A stretch of DNA of 44,088 nt from Candidatus Caldatribacterium sp. (GCA_025060675.1 JANXBI010000001.1:1-44088), one strand, 5' to 3'. Shown: positions 1 through 7,945, counted from the stretch's first letter. A program made the numbers and translations. Notes: a model not told the origin generated them from the letters alone.

Positions 1-82
1 CTGCAAGAAGCACCAAAAAGACTCGAAAGAGCGTTCGTCGCATTGGTATCCCCCTTTCCTTAGGAGGGCGTCTTAAGGGTTA

Positions 83-426
83 GTGCCACTTTTAGCTACA
101 AACCCTGAGGGGGTTAGAAAATTCCTCTACGTGAGTGTTTCAGGGGATTTTGTCGTCTTATTGCAACAAGCCAAGGAGTTTTACCCCCAGTTTGCCGGTC
201 TTACCATAAGAGTTAAGAAGAACAAGGCCTTTCTTTTGCTCTCGTTATTACCCTGTAGCGGATGTTTGGAGCTTATCCTTATATTCAGGGTGTTGTGGAT
301 TTTGGTTTTGAGCTTGACGTAATCGCAAAGAAAGTAGTTCTGAGTAGAATGCCTTTTAGTGGTGTGAGGGGTTGTCTTAGCATTGTTATCGGAGCCTTTG
401 TCGTTGGTGTTTTCACGGCAGGCTAG
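83..426 (+). pseudogene. Decayed RbsC-type sugar ABC permease fragment
   Basis: Two frames together resemble the C-terminal half of a ribose-type ABC permease. The first frame (83 to about 260) reads a stretch like GLTIRVKKNKAFLLLSLL, matching the cytoplasmic-loop-to-helix segment (GINVxxVKLLxFVLSGLLAG) of RbsC proteins. A -1 frameshift near 256-271 leads to a second frame reading FGFELDVIAKKVVLSR, then FSGVRGCLSIVIGAFVVGVF, matching the family's GYELDAIAAVVLGGTSLSGGRGSxxGTxIGAxIIGVL block, and stopping at TAG 424-426. The conserved GGTSLSGG core is eroded and the last helices are missing. The intact permease at 1631 belongs to the same family, so this looks like the relic of an earlier or duplicated importer. 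The assignment rests on motif recognition, not alignment. Bases 1-82 hold nothing I can assign. Confidence 0.6.
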
Positions 427-427
427 T

Positions 428-497
428 ATTCCCTGTACCTTTGATGGATTCCCTTTGTCGGAAGGGAATTCTCGCGTCTGTAGCAGTCGGAGCTGCT
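428..497. promoter_or_regulatory. Inverted and direct repeats upstream of the first ABC operon
   Basis: A perfect 8-bp inverted repeat, ATTCCCTT (448-455) and AAGGGAAT (462-469) with a 6-base spacer, is preceded by another ATTCCCT half-site at 428-434, 20 bp (about two helical turns) from the left arm. A second small inverted repeat, AGCAG/CTGCT, lies at 482-497. Together they form a plausible binding region for the regulator of the operon that starts at 615. No local regulator is adjacent, so the cognate protein is unknown. Confidence 0.35.
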
Positions 498-508
498 GCA
501 AGATAAGT

Positions 509-514
509 TATAAT
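509..514 (+). promoter_or_regulatory. Candidate -10 box TATAAT
   Basis: A perfect TATAAT lies about 100 bases upstream of the binding-protein start at 615. I see no convincing -35 hexamer 16-18 bases upstream, so this promoter may depend on an activator or may be coincidental. The leader that would follow carries a small CTCTCC/GGAG stem near 571-585 before the Shine-Dalgarno site. Confidence 0.35.
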
Positions 515-614
515 ATCACTGTCAAAATGCTATCTTCTGGGGGGTGGGAAAGGCGTGTTTAGAGGAAGAGGGGTGTAGTTCTCTCCAAAGGGAGTTGAGA
601 GGAGGGAATTTGCG

Positions 615-1580
615 ATGAAACGCGCGGTGATATGTGTTATCGTGGGTGTGGTTCTTCTTGGTCTTTGGGGCTGGGGTCAGGCTTTTGCAGCGGGGAAATA
701 TCGTTTCATTTTCATCTCTCACGCTGGTGAAGAGAATCCGTTCTGGGCCGCGGTGTACAAGGGAGCACAGGATGCAGCAAATCTCTTGGGCGTTGATTTC
801 ACCTTTGTTCGTCCAAAAGAAGAGGGTGATCTTGCGGCGCAACTTGCCAACTTTAAAACTGCCTTAGCGCAGAAGCCCGATGGCATCATTACTACCATTC
901 CACATCCTGATATGTTCGATGAGGTAATTAAGGAGGCTATTGACGCAGGCATTCCTGTTATTTGCTCGAATACTGACGATCCTGAGGGCGCAAAGGGCAA
1001 CGCCCGTTTGGCCTACATTGGACAGGACCTAGAGCAGGCAGGATATTTCCTTGCTTCAAAGCTCACCGAGGGGCTCCCAGCAGGGGAAAAGTATCACTTC
1101 CTTATCAGCGTTGGTGGTCCTGGTCTTGTGTGGGCGGAGCAACGTGCTAAAGGGATTATTCGGCGCCTTGAAGAGCTTGGATACACCTATGAGCGGCTCG
1201 ACACCACAATGAAAATGGACGTGGCGCAGTCGCGGATCCAGGCATACCTCCAGGCCCATCCAGAAACGAAAGGTGTTATAGCGGTTGAGTACAACCACGC
1301 TGCAGCAGCGAAAGCTGCGAAGAACCTTGGGTACAAGCCTGGAGACCTTCTCATCGGCGGTTTTGACCTTGTGCCAGAGGTTCTTGCTGAAATTAAATCA
1401 GGATACATCAAGCTCACCATCGATCAGCAGCCATACCTTCAGGGGTACCTTCCCATCGTGCAGCTTTATCTCATGAAAGAGTATGGTCTCAGTGCCTGGG
1501 ATGTGAATACCGGTAATGCGGTTGTTGATGCATCAAACGTTGACCTGGTATTAGAGCTCTCTCAGAAGCGAGTGCGGTAA
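615..1580 (+). CDS. Sugar ABC transporter substrate-binding protein (type 1 periplasmic binding protein)
   Basis: Exported sugar-binding protein of the RbsB/FrcB class that delivers substrate to the permease and ATPase encoded immediately downstream. The 321-residue protein starts with a clear signal peptide (basic MKR, hydrophobic core, AFA cleavage region near residue 26). The mature part opens with a YRFIFISHAGEENPFW strand, the usual first strand and binding loop of the family, and carries the PDGIITTIPHP and AGIPVICSNTD segments of lobe 1. The GAGGAGGG ribosome-binding site 7 bases upstream supports the ATG at 615. The order binding protein, permease, ATPase and the single-domain ATPase resemble fructose-type (FrcBCA) importers. 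The sugar cannot be deduced. Confidence 0.9.
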   Translation: MKRAVICVIVGVVLLGLWGWGQAFAAGKYRFIFISHAGEENPFWAAVYKGAQDAANLLGVDFTFVRPKEEGDLAAQLANFKTALAQKPDGIITTIPHPDMFDEVIKEAIDAGIPVICSNTDDPEGAKGNARLAYIGQDLEQAGYFLASKLTEGLPAGEKYHFLISVGGPGLVWAEQRAKGIIRRLEELGYTYERLDTTMKMDVAQSRIQAYLQAHPETKGVIAVEYNHAAAAKAAKNLGYKPGDLLIGGFDLVPEVLAEIKSGYIKLTIDQQPYLQGYLPIVQLYLMKEYGLSAWDVNTGNAVVDASNVDLVLELSQKRVR

Positions 1581-1590
1581 AGGTCGTTAT

Positions 1591-1612
1591 GGGGGAGCCC
1601 CTTCGCTCCCCC
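1591..1612 (+). terminator. Intercistronic stem-loop after the binding-protein gene
   Basis: An 8-bp perfect stem, GGGGGAGC with GCTCCCCC, and a 6-base loop lie 10 bases after the stop codon of the binding-protein gene. No T-run follows, so it is more likely an RNA-stabilising or partial-termination element than a full terminator. It would favour binding protein over permease and ATPase. It also argues against translation starting at the upstream in-frame ATG at 1589, which would lie in the stem. Confidence 0.6.
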
Positions 1613-1630
1613 ATTGAAGGAGGAAAAAGC

Positions 1631-2602
1631 GTGCGAAGTACCCTACTTTCTGCCCTTCGGCGAGTACTGCTTCTTCGCGAAATCAGCAGCCTCATCATGC
1701 TTCTTGTAGTTATTCTTGTGTTTTTTGGTCTTTCACCCCTTTTTCTGAGCCGAGAAAACGTAAGTGTTGTGCTTGAAATTATACCCGAGCTTGGAATTGT
1801 GGCACTTGGAGTTACAATGCTTATGATTTCTGGTGAATTCGATCTCTCTGTAGGGTCTCTCTTTGCTTTTTGTCCTATTATGGTTTCCCTTTTCGTCAGC
1901 GAAGGGGTTCATCCTGTTCTTTCCATTGTGTTTGCTCTTTTTCTCTCGGTTCTTCTTGGAGGTCTTAACGGGTTTGTGACGCTCTATTTTGGTATACCTT
2001 CTTTTATTACCACCCTTGGTACAATGCTCATCTGGAGGGGAGCGGTACTCCTTATTTCCGGTGGGTGGCCTCCGCCCTTTTCGTCAGCCCTTCCCACAGC
2101 CTTCCTCGTCGGGAGAGTGGGGCTTCTTAGGGCCTCCATCTTTTGGTTCATAGGTATTACAGTGCTTCTTTGGTTTATCCTTGAACGCACTGACTTTGGG
2201 AACTGGATGTTCGCTACTGGGGGGAACCAGGTCGCTGCGCGGGCTATGGGAATTGACACAGGGAAGGTGAAACTTGTCAACTTTATGCTTTGTTCGCTCC
2301 TTGCAGGCTTTGCCGGAGTTATTCAGTCATTTCGTCTTGAGACGACTCTCCCCTCGATGGGTGGAGGTCTTGAGATGGAGGCTATTGCTGCCGCAGTGAT
2401 TGGGGGTACAGCACTTTCGGGAGGGGTAGGGACAGTTATTGGCACCGTCATCGGGTCTTTTCTCATCCGTATTATTGACAATGGTCTTGTTATGGCTCGA
2501 GCGCCAAGTTACTGGTTCCGGGTCTTCATCGGCATCGCAACCATTCTTGCTGTTATCCTCAATACTTTTGTTCGGGAACGGGCTCGGAAGATGAGGTGCT
2601 GA
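1631..2602 (+). CDS. Sugar ABC transporter permease (RbsC/FrcC family)
   Basis: Inner-membrane permease of a ribose/fructose-type importer, about 323 residues with many hydrophobic helices. Family landmarks are visible: LGVTMLMISGEFDLSVGS in the first third, PSFITTLGTMLIWRG in the middle, then KLVNFMLCSLLAGFAGVIQS and EMEAIAAAVIGGTALSGGVG near the end. The start chosen is GTG 1631, 8 bases after a strong GAAGGAGG site; an in-frame ATG at 1589 lies inside a stem-loop and has no ribosome-binding site. It follows the binding protein and overlaps the ATPase region by translational coupling, so it should form the channel of that importer. Confidence 0.9.
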   Translation: MRSTLLSALRRVLLLREISSLIMLLVVILVFFGLSPLFLSRENVSVVLEIIPELGIVALGVTMLMISGEFDLSVGSLFAFCPIMVSLFVSEGVHPVLSIVFALFLSVLLGGLNGFVTLYFGIPSFITTLGTMLIWRGAVLLISGGWPPPFSSALPTAFLVGRVGLLRASIFWFIGITVLLWFILERTDFGNWMFATGGNQVAARAMGIDTGKVKLVNFMLCSLLAGFAGVIQSFRLETTLPSMGGGLEMEAIAAAVIGGTALSGGVGTVIGTVIGSFLIRIIDNGLVMARAPSYWFRVFIGIATILAVILNTFVRERARKMRC

Positions 2603-2604
2603 CG

Positions 2605-3348
2605 ATGGAACGGAAAAACCTGGTTGAAATGGTGAATATCCATAAGTGGTTTTCTGGTGTGTGCGCCCTTCGAGGAGTAGACTTTTCCGTAGGTTATGGC
2701 GAGGTTGTGGGTCTTGTCGGAGACAATGGCGCCGGAAAGTCTACCCTTATCAAGATTCTTTCCGGAGTGTATCCCCCTGATGAGGGGAAGATTTACTTTG
2801 AGGGGAGGGAATGTCGTTTTTCTTCCCCTCGTGAAGCCAGAATGCTTGGCATTGAGACTATTTACCAGGAAGCGGCTATGGTTCCGAAAATGAGCGTTAT
2901 GCGTAACATATTCATGGGTAGGGAACTTGCGAGGTTCCGCGTGGGTCCTCTGGCGTACCTTGACATCCCCCGAATGGAGGAAGAATCAATGAAAGCCCTT
3001 GAAAAAGTAGACCTGCGTCTCCGTTCGCCGCATGCCCCAGTGGATGAGCTCTCTGGGGGCCAGAGGCAGGGCGTTGCTATCGCTCGAGCTATGTACTTTA
3101 AATCAAAACTTGTTATTCTTGATGAGCCGACCAACAACCTCTCGGTAAAAGAGTCGGAACGGGTCCTCGAGTTTATCCGGGAGCTGAAGAAGCAAGGCAT
3201 TTCGAGCATTTTCATTTCCCACAACCTGTACCATGTATATCCTGTGGCTGACCGTATCGTGGTTTTGAGTCACGGTGAAAAAATAGGGGATTTCCGTAAA
3301 GAGGAAACGTCGGTTGAAGAGATAACAAAGCTCATGGTATTGCCGTAG
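2605..3348 (+). CDS. Sugar ABC transporter ATP-binding protein, single domain
   Basis: ATPase subunit that powers the importer encoded just upstream. At about 247 residues it has one nucleotide-binding domain, unlike the duplicated 500-residue RbsA type at 37721; single-domain versions are typical of FrcA-like systems. Visible motifs: Walker A GDNGAGKS, Q-loop YQEAAMV, signature LSGGQRQG, Walker B LVILDEPTNNLS and an H-loop FISHN. The start chosen is ATG 2605, with GAGG 8 bases upstream; a GTG at 2596 is an alternative that would overlap the permease stop (2600-2602). The gene ends 12 bases before a strong terminator, closing the operon. Confidence 0.9.
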   Translation: MERKNLVEMVNIHKWFSGVCALRGVDFSVGYGEVVGLVGDNGAGKSTLIKILSGVYPPDEGKIYFEGRECRFSSPREARMLGIETIYQEAAMVPKMSVMRNIFMGRELARFRVGPLAYLDIPRMEEESMKALEKVDLRLRSPHAPVDELSGGQRQGVAIARAMYFKSKLVILDEPTNNLSVKESERVLEFIRELKKQGISSIFISHNLYHVYPVADRIVVLSHGEKIGDFRKEETSVEEITKLMVLP

Positions 3349-3360
3349 CCTCATGGAAAA

Positions 3361-3391
3361 AGCCCGGGAGGTTTCTCCCGGGCTTTGTTTT
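3361..3391. terminator. Bidirectional rho-independent terminator
   Basis: A 10-bp perfect stem (AGCCCGGGAG with CTCCCGGGCT) and a GTTT loop at 3361-3384 are followed on the plus strand by TTGTTTTT. On the minus strand the same stem is followed by CTTTTTCC, because five A residues precede it on the plus strand. It ends the ABC operon and could also stop transcripts from the right. Confidence 0.9.
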
Positions 3392-3523
3392 TCAAGAAGC
3401 GGGAGGTGAGGTAACAGGCTTGAGGAGCAGAAGCTTAAGCCATTCTTCAATTTCCTCCTCGCTGACATCCCAACGGTACGTGACACCTGAAGTTCCCCTC
3501 TCTGAAGAGAGCTGTGTTGGATC

Positions 3524-3885
3524 ATGGCAAAAGTACCCGGTCCTGTCCTTTAGGAAGTTACGGTGGAGATGATTCTCTTCTTTCTTTTTCCTAAGCCTTA
3601 CCGATTTTCGCCCTTTAAGGGTCAGGGTCTTCGTTTTGTTGGCCTTCACAATTACGGGATGTTCCTCGCAACCCACCTCTCTGGATAGCTCTGAGAAATT
3701 CCCTGCTTTTCATGGTTATCGTGGTTAACGTTGAGTTTATCCTTGGTCTTCTTGTGGCTCTCCTTTTGAACCGAGCCTCAGGTGGTCAGGGTATCCTCAG
3801 GACACTCTTTATGATTCCTATGGTGTTTTTTCCTATCCTTGTAGGGCTTCAATTTCGTTGGTTTTTCAATAACCCGCAAGGTTAA
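3524..3885 (+). pseudogene. Decayed MalF/UgpA-type sugar ABC permease
   Basis: Starting at ATG 3524 one frame reads, after an in-frame TAG at 3551-3553, a hydrophobic helix (MILFFLFPKPY) and then GLRFVGLHNYGMFLATHL, matching the FVGLxNY landmark of MalF-type permeases. It stops at 3686-3688. A frame shifted by one resumes at 3679 with LWIALRNSLLFMVIVVN, then GILRTLFMIPMVFFPILVGL and WFFNNPQG, matching the family's ALxNSLxF, LxRTLFxLP and WxxxFNP segments, and ends at TAA 3883-3885. The protein is thus broken by a nonsense codon, a frameshift and loss of the C-terminal half. Bases 3886-4045 may hold further eroded permease sequence but nothing readable. Confidence 0.75.
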
Positions 3886-4045
3886 GAGTGCTGGTGGGAA
3901 AATCCTAAATTCCCACTCGGTTTAAAGTCACGTTGGCCTTTTTCAGCTATTGCATCTGTGGGAACACAAAAGGAAGTCTTCGTCTGAGCGTTGGCATACA
4001 TCCTTAGAACCCTATAGCTTCGGGGAGGCTCAGGTTTAGAGTAGC

Positions 4046-5134
4046 TCACTCTCTCAACACCGATTCCCGCTCTTCCCGTATCGTTTCCACAAGAGCTATA
4101 ATGTTTTTCGTAGGCACATCCCGCATGATTTCCTGAGCTGGGGATATGATGAGCCCGCCACCTTTCCCAAGGGTTCGTATGGTTTCCCTGGTTTTCTCTC
4201 TCACTTCCTGGGGGGTTCCGTAGGGCAGGAGCCTTTGGGTGTCAATGCCTCCATAGAAGGTGATGTACCGGCCGAATTCCCGCTTGAGATAGGCCAAATC
4301 CATCACCGGTTGCACTGGCTCAAGAACGTCAAGGCCGATGTCAATCATGTCCCCAATGATTTCAGTGATGTTCCCGCAAGAATGGTGGATTACCGGGAGA
4401 CCAGCATCTTTATACACCCTCCACACCTTAGCCCAGCGAGGTTTAAAGTACTTTCTCCAAGTGTCCCGTGAGATAAGGAGTCCCCTCTGGCTCCCGAAAT
4501 CATCTCCCGTGTGGCCACACTTGAACCCTGCCTGAACCACCTGTTTTGCGACCTCAACCTTGTACTCCGTTATGGTATCAAGGAGTCGCTCAATTCCCTT
4601 TGTTCCCAGTGCAAGGTCGAGCATAAACTCTTCAAACCCCCGGAGTCCCCAGGCCTTTTCGAAAATCCCATGGTATCCAGTGCAAATCACCAAGTACTCT
4701 CCTGAGCACCGTCGCAAATCCTCAATGGCCACGGAAAGGAGACCAGGCTTTGTAGGATCTGGAGGCTCAAACTTCCTCAAAGCCTCCTCATCCTGGAGGG
4801 GAAAGTGCCGAATGCAAAAGCCATCGGAGTACATGTCAAAACCAATGCCCCAGCGGTCATAGGCAATACCTCTTTCCCAGTCCACTCGAGCAAAACCCAT
4901 CTCTTCAGCCTCTTTCAGCAGCTTATGGTTCTCCCGATAACGGAATACGTCATCCAGGGTGAAGGTGAGGTGGAGGTGGTTGTCGAGGTACTGTTCAAGA
5001 TCTTCAAGGGAAGGAAGACCAAGTGCTCTCTGGAGTTCCTCCTTTGTGGCCTGGGAAGCAAAGTATATCTGACTTGGAAGGTAATCTATTGCCTCACGGT
5101 AAATAGTCCGCAAAACTCTCTCTTCACGGGTCAT
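4046..5134 (-). CDS. Uroporphyrinogen decarboxylase-family protein (MtaA/CmuA-type methyltransferase)
   Basis: About 362 residues, a TIM-barrel protein of the UroD superfamily. The sequence shows GYHGIFEKAWGLRGFEEFM, the GDDFGSQRGLLIS motif, the HHSCGNITEII segment (HxCG-like zinc-binding motif) and GGIDTQRLLPYGTPQEV near the end. Outside haem synthesis, this family contains corrinoid-dependent methyltransferases that move methyl groups between corrinoid proteins and coenzymes; most environmental members, including this one, have no proven substrate. No corrinoid protein or activator lies nearby. Start: ATG 5134 with AAGGAA 8 bases upstream; the frame stays open to 5356 but has no better start and would run into the divergent gene. 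It is transcribed alone, divergently from the lipoprotein gene. Confidence 0.85.
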   Translation of the reverse strand: MTREERVLRTIYREAIDYLPSQIYFASQATKEELQRALGLPSLEDLEQYLDNHLHLTFTLDDVFRYRENHKLLKEAEEMGFARVDWERGIAYDRWGIGFDMYSDGFCIRHFPLQDEEALRKFEPPDPTKPGLLSVAIEDLRRCSGEYLVICTGYHGIFEKAWGLRGFEEFMLDLALGTKGIERLLDTITEYKVEVAKQVVQAGFKCGHTGDDFGSQRGLLISRDTWRKYFKPRWAKVWRVYKDAGLPVIHHSCGNITEIIGDMIDIGLDVLEPVQPVMDLAYLKREFGRYITFYGGIDTQRLLPYGTPQEVREKTRETIRTLGKGGGLIISPAQEIMRDVPTKNIIALVETIREERESVLRE

Positions 5135-5170
5135 CTTACGTCTTCCTTTCGAGATGTCCTCCTTTTTAAG

Positions 5171-5176
5171 AGTATA
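5171..5176 (-). promoter_or_regulatory. Extended -10 promoter of the UroD-family gene
   Basis: On the minus strand TGGTATACT is an extended -10 element (TG-N-TATACT). It lies 37 bases upstream of the ATG at 5134, and only 6 bases from the plus-strand -35 of the divergent gene. There is no good -35, as is common with extended -10 promoters. Confidence 0.5.
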
Positions 5177-5181
5177 CCATC

Positions 5182-5211
5182 TTGACACTTTTCTTTTTCT
5201 CTGTTTAGAAT
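5182..5211 (+). promoter_or_regulatory. Sigma-70-type promoter of the lipoprotein-comF pair
   Basis: TTGACA (5182-5187), 18-base spacer, TAGAAT (5206-5211). Transcription would start near 5218, leaving about 20 bases of leader before ATG 5240. The same hexamers with the same spacing occur at 36525-36554. Confidence 0.75.
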
Positions 5212-5239
5212 TCCAAAAAATCGACCTTTTGGAACTTGC

Positions 5240-7174
5240 ATGAAGCAGAAGTTGTTCTTTCTTTTTGGACTTCTTCTCCTTTGTGCTTCTTGCCAGATGA
5301 GTGGATACCTGGATATCGTGAATCCTCCTGCGTACCTTTTCTGTGGAGCAAAGCACCAGTTCGTGGCTGTGTCATCCTATCACCTTTCGCGTTACCTTTC
5401 TTGGGACGCACGTTACGGCTCTATCGATCCGCAAGGTCTTTACCAGGCTCCTCATTTCCCTTGTCAAGAAGTGGTAGGGATTAGTGCTCGGGGCATGAGA
5501 AAGGAAGTAACCTTTCCAGTAGTGCAGAACCAAAACGAAGAGGCTATTCCTTCAGGGATAGCAGGTTTTTCTCCCACCTTTCGGGTTCTTGTTGATGTGC
5601 CTTCGTTGACGGCCCTTCAAGAGGTGCCTTTGAGCTTTGTGGTGCAGGGAAAGTTCTCTGTTACCCTAAATGGGGTGACTCTGAAAGAAGGCTTTTGTGG
5701 CAGAATAGAAACAATTTCGCTCCTTTTACCTCTTGAAGAGGGAGAAAACCTGCTTTCTGTCTCTCTTGAGGGAAGAGAGGTTCTGCAAAGGTATATCCTC
5801 TGTGACACGGTACCACCGGTTCTTTCCCTTTCTCGAGCGGTAGGAACACCTGAGGGGGTAAAACTCTCTGGCGTTGCGAGTGAGGAGGTTACCTTTGAGA
5901 TTACAAAAGGGAAGAACTTTTGTCGAGAGTGGGAGATTCTTGTGCCTTGGAAAGGTACAAGGAGAGTTCTTTTTAAGGACCGGGTAGGTAACACGATGGA
6001 GGAGGTTTTTTCGGTCGAGGAAGATGTTCACCTTGAGGTCATGGGCCCTTCACGAATAAAGGTGGGTCAGCAAGGGTCTTTCTTGGTACGCTGTAAGTAC
6101 AGAGACGTACCCCTTGAAGGTGAAGTGCTGTGTGGGAATGAGAGGGTCATTTTGAGAGAAGGAGAGGGGAGGTTTACCGTGTTTTTTGATCAGGCGGGGA
6201 ACACTCTTCTTTCCTTCCTCCTTGGGGATATCAAGCGGGATTTCCCCATAGAGGTCTACGTTCCTTTGCTTGCCTCCCTTTCAGTGACCTCAAATCTTCC
6301 TGCGGAGCAAGTAGCGGGGGTTCCTCTTGTTGTTGAGGGAAGAGTGCAGGATGCTGATGGAGATCCGTGCCCGGGGAGGACGGTGTATGGTGAGCTCTAC
6401 CTCGGATCCTCCTCGACACAGCTTTGGACCGTATCGAACGCTTTGGGGCAGTGGGTCTTTACCTTTGCGAATCTTACCGGTTCTGGAAAACGGACGTTGC
6501 GAATCTGGAGCGAGGGAAAGGAATGGCAGCAAGAGTTCTACCTTATCTCTGGGCAACCGACTTCCCTTCTCAGAGGAGAACCTGGCCCAGTTCTGCGACC
6601 AGTAGCAGGCAGCAGGGAGCACTCTTTTAGGGTTCGTGTGGTAACTGCTCAGGGAGTGCCGGTGCAGGGCACAAAGGTAGAGTGGGTATGGAAAAGCGGT
6701 GCCTCGGTGTTCCCCGTCCCCCCGGAAGATCTAAAAGTTAACGAGCGTACCAACAGTGCTGGCGAGTGTTTAGGGATGATTGTTATGCCCCGGAGAGTGG
6801 GGACGTATACCCTTGAGGCCCGGTGCGCCTTCTGGAACGTTCCCCCGATGTCATGGGAAATTACCGTTTTGCCGGCGAATCCGGGATATTTCGATGACCT
6901 CTCGTCCCTGCCACGTTCGGGGAAGGTTGGACAACCGATTCCTTTTGCGGTCAGGGTACGGGATATTTACGGGAATCCCTGCCCTGGGAGGACCATAAAC
7001 GTGTATCGCAAAAACGCGGATGGAACTCTCACGAAAGTTCTTAGCGTTTCTACAAATGAGGAGGGCAGAGCTTCCTTCTCACTTGTTCCTGAAAGAGGAG
7101 GGGTGTTCACAGTGGAAGCGTGGGTATCCCAAACCAATCTCTCCCTCAGCTGGTCCATTGCTGTGGATCCATGA
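5240..7174 (+). CDS. Putative lipoprotein with repeated Ig-like domains
   Basis: A 644-residue exported protein of unknown function. The first 18 residues form a short signal peptide with the hydrophobic run LFGLLLLCASC; Cys18 is a plausible lipidation site, although Cys rather than Leu at -3 makes the lipobox imperfect. The rest is beta-rich. At least three bacterial Ig/invasin-like repeats are visible in the second half: DADGDPCPGRTVYGELYL, then AQGVPVQGTKVEWVW, then DIYGNPCPGRTINVYRK, each followed by a TNxxGxxxF-type strand. The first and third repeats share the unusual PCPGRT. Such modules usually act as stalks or surface adhesins. The start lacks a clear ribosome-binding site but fits a promoter 29 bases upstream. 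The stop overlaps the comF start (ATGA). Confidence 0.7.
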   Translation: MKQKLFFLFGLLLLCASCQMSGYLDIVNPPAYLFCGAKHQFVAVSSYHLSRYLSWDARYGSIDPQGLYQAPHFPCQEVVGISARGMRKEVTFPVVQNQNEEAIPSGIAGFSPTFRVLVDVPSLTALQEVPLSFVVQGKFSVTLNGVTLKEGFCGRIETISLLLPLEEGENLLSVSLEGREVLQRYILCDTVPPVLSLSRAVGTPEGVKLSGVASEEVTFEITKGKNFCREWEILVPWKGTRRVLFKDRVGNTMEEVFSVEEDVHLEVMGPSRIKVGQQGSFLVRCKYRDVPLEGEVLCGNERVILREGEGRFTVFFDQAGNTLLSFLLGDIKRDFPIEVYVPLLASLSVTSNLPAEQVAGVPLVVEGRVQDADGDPCPGRTVYGELYLGSSSTQLWTVSNALGQWVFTFANLTGSGKRTLRIWSEGKEWQQEFYLISGQPTSLLRGEPGPVLRPVAGSREHSFRVRVVTAQGVPVQGTKVEWVWKSGASVFPVPPEDLKVNERTNSAGECLGMIVMPRRVGTYTLEARCAFWNVPPMSWEITVLPANPGYFDDLSSLPRSGKVGQPIPFAVRVRDIYGNPCPGRTINVYRKNADGTLTKVLSVSTNEEGRASFSLVPERGGVFTVEAWVSQTNLSLSWSIAVDP

Positions 7175-7875
7175 ACCCCTTTTTCCACCTTTTTCTCCCC
7201 GAACACTGTGTTGCCTGTGGGGCATACGTTCCCTTCCCCTCCCTTTTTCCTCTGTGCAAAGAGTGCCAGGGGCGGATTTCCTTTCTTCGGGAACGGTTCT
7301 GTGTCCGATGTGGGAGAGTCGTACCTCATGGAGGGGTACTCCTTTGCCATATGTGCCGCCGGGTTACGTACCACTTTACCTACGCTCGGGCGGTGAGTGC
7401 CTATGTCTCGCCTATTCGAGAGGCGATTCTCGCTTTTAAATACCAAGGCGTGGTGTCACTAGCGGCATTTTTAGGGGCCCTCCTTGTAGCGTACTGTGAG
7501 GAGTTTCCTTTCCTCAAAGAAGTGGACTTCGTGCTTCCTGTTCCTCTCCATCCTGCACGAGAGTGGGAACGTGGATTCAACCAGGCACTCCTTCTTGCGA
7601 ACGTCGTGGGGAAAGCGTTTCGCCTTCCAGTCCTTGCCCGGGGAGTGTCGCGAGTGAAACCCACCTTGCCACAGGCTGGTCTCAAGACAAAAGAACGGTG
7701 GAAGAACGTGGAGCAGGCGTTTCGAGTAACCGCACAAAGTGCTTTCGCTGGGAAGCGTGTTCTTGTGGTGGACGATGTCCTCACCTCACGGGCTACTGCC
7801 GAGAGCCTTTCTCGAGTACTCCTGGAGGCAGGGTGTTCTTGCGTCTTTGTTCTCGCCGTGGCCTCAGGAAGGTAA
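7171..7875 (+). CDS. comF: ComF family phosphoribosyltransferase-like protein
   Basis: About 234 residues, the size of ComFC proteins, which link DNA uptake to later steps in competent bacteria and are present in many non-competent ones. The N-terminus has a four-cysteine zinc ribbon: HCVACG, LCKEC, then FCVRCG and LCHMC. The C-terminal phosphoribosyltransferase domain shows VLPVPLHPAREWERGFNQA and the PRPP-binding loop VLVVDDVLTSRATAES. ATG 7171 overlaps the lipoprotein stop as ATGA, so translation is coupled; a frame extension to 7120 reads inside the upstream gene and is unlikely. I see no other competence genes in the window. Confidence 0.9.
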   Translation: MNPFFHLFLPEHCVACGAYVPFPSLFPLCKECQGRISFLRERFCVRCGRVVPHGGVLLCHMCRRVTYHFTYARAVSAYVSPIREAILAFKYQGVVSLAAFLGALLVAYCEEFPFLKEVDFVLPVPLHPAREWERGFNQALLLANVVGKAFRLPVLARGVSRVKPTLPQAGLKTKERWKNVEQAFRVTAQSAFAGKRVLVVDDVLTSRATAESLSRVLLEAGCSCVFVLAVASGR

Positions 7876-7905
7876 GCGAATTTTTATTCTTTCTTCAAAA
7901 AATTA

Positions 7906-7934
7906 TTGACGATTCTCCCCGATTATGCCAGAAT
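7906..7934 (+). promoter_or_regulatory. Candidate promoter of the SorC-led operon
   Basis: TTGACG (7906-7911), 17-base spacer, CAGAAT (7929-7934). It sits 30 bases after the comF stop and would give a leader of about 30 bases. The -10 matches the consensus at four of six positions, which fits a regulated promoter. Confidence 0.5.
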
Positions 7935-7945
7935 ATTTCTGAAAG

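Noticed and set aside
3392..3676. Minus-strand open frame of about 94 residues opposite the MalF relic
   Set aside because: It lies opposite a recognisable permease relic, its start has no properly spaced ribosome-binding site and the product matches no family I know. The final part (3392-3520) lies outside the relic and I cannot exclude a fragment, since the terminator works in both directions.
4046..5356. Longer N-terminus for the UroD-family protein
   Set aside because: The frame is open to 5356 but the extra residues are basic and unrelated to UroD; ATG 5134 has a proper ribosome-binding site and a promoter between.
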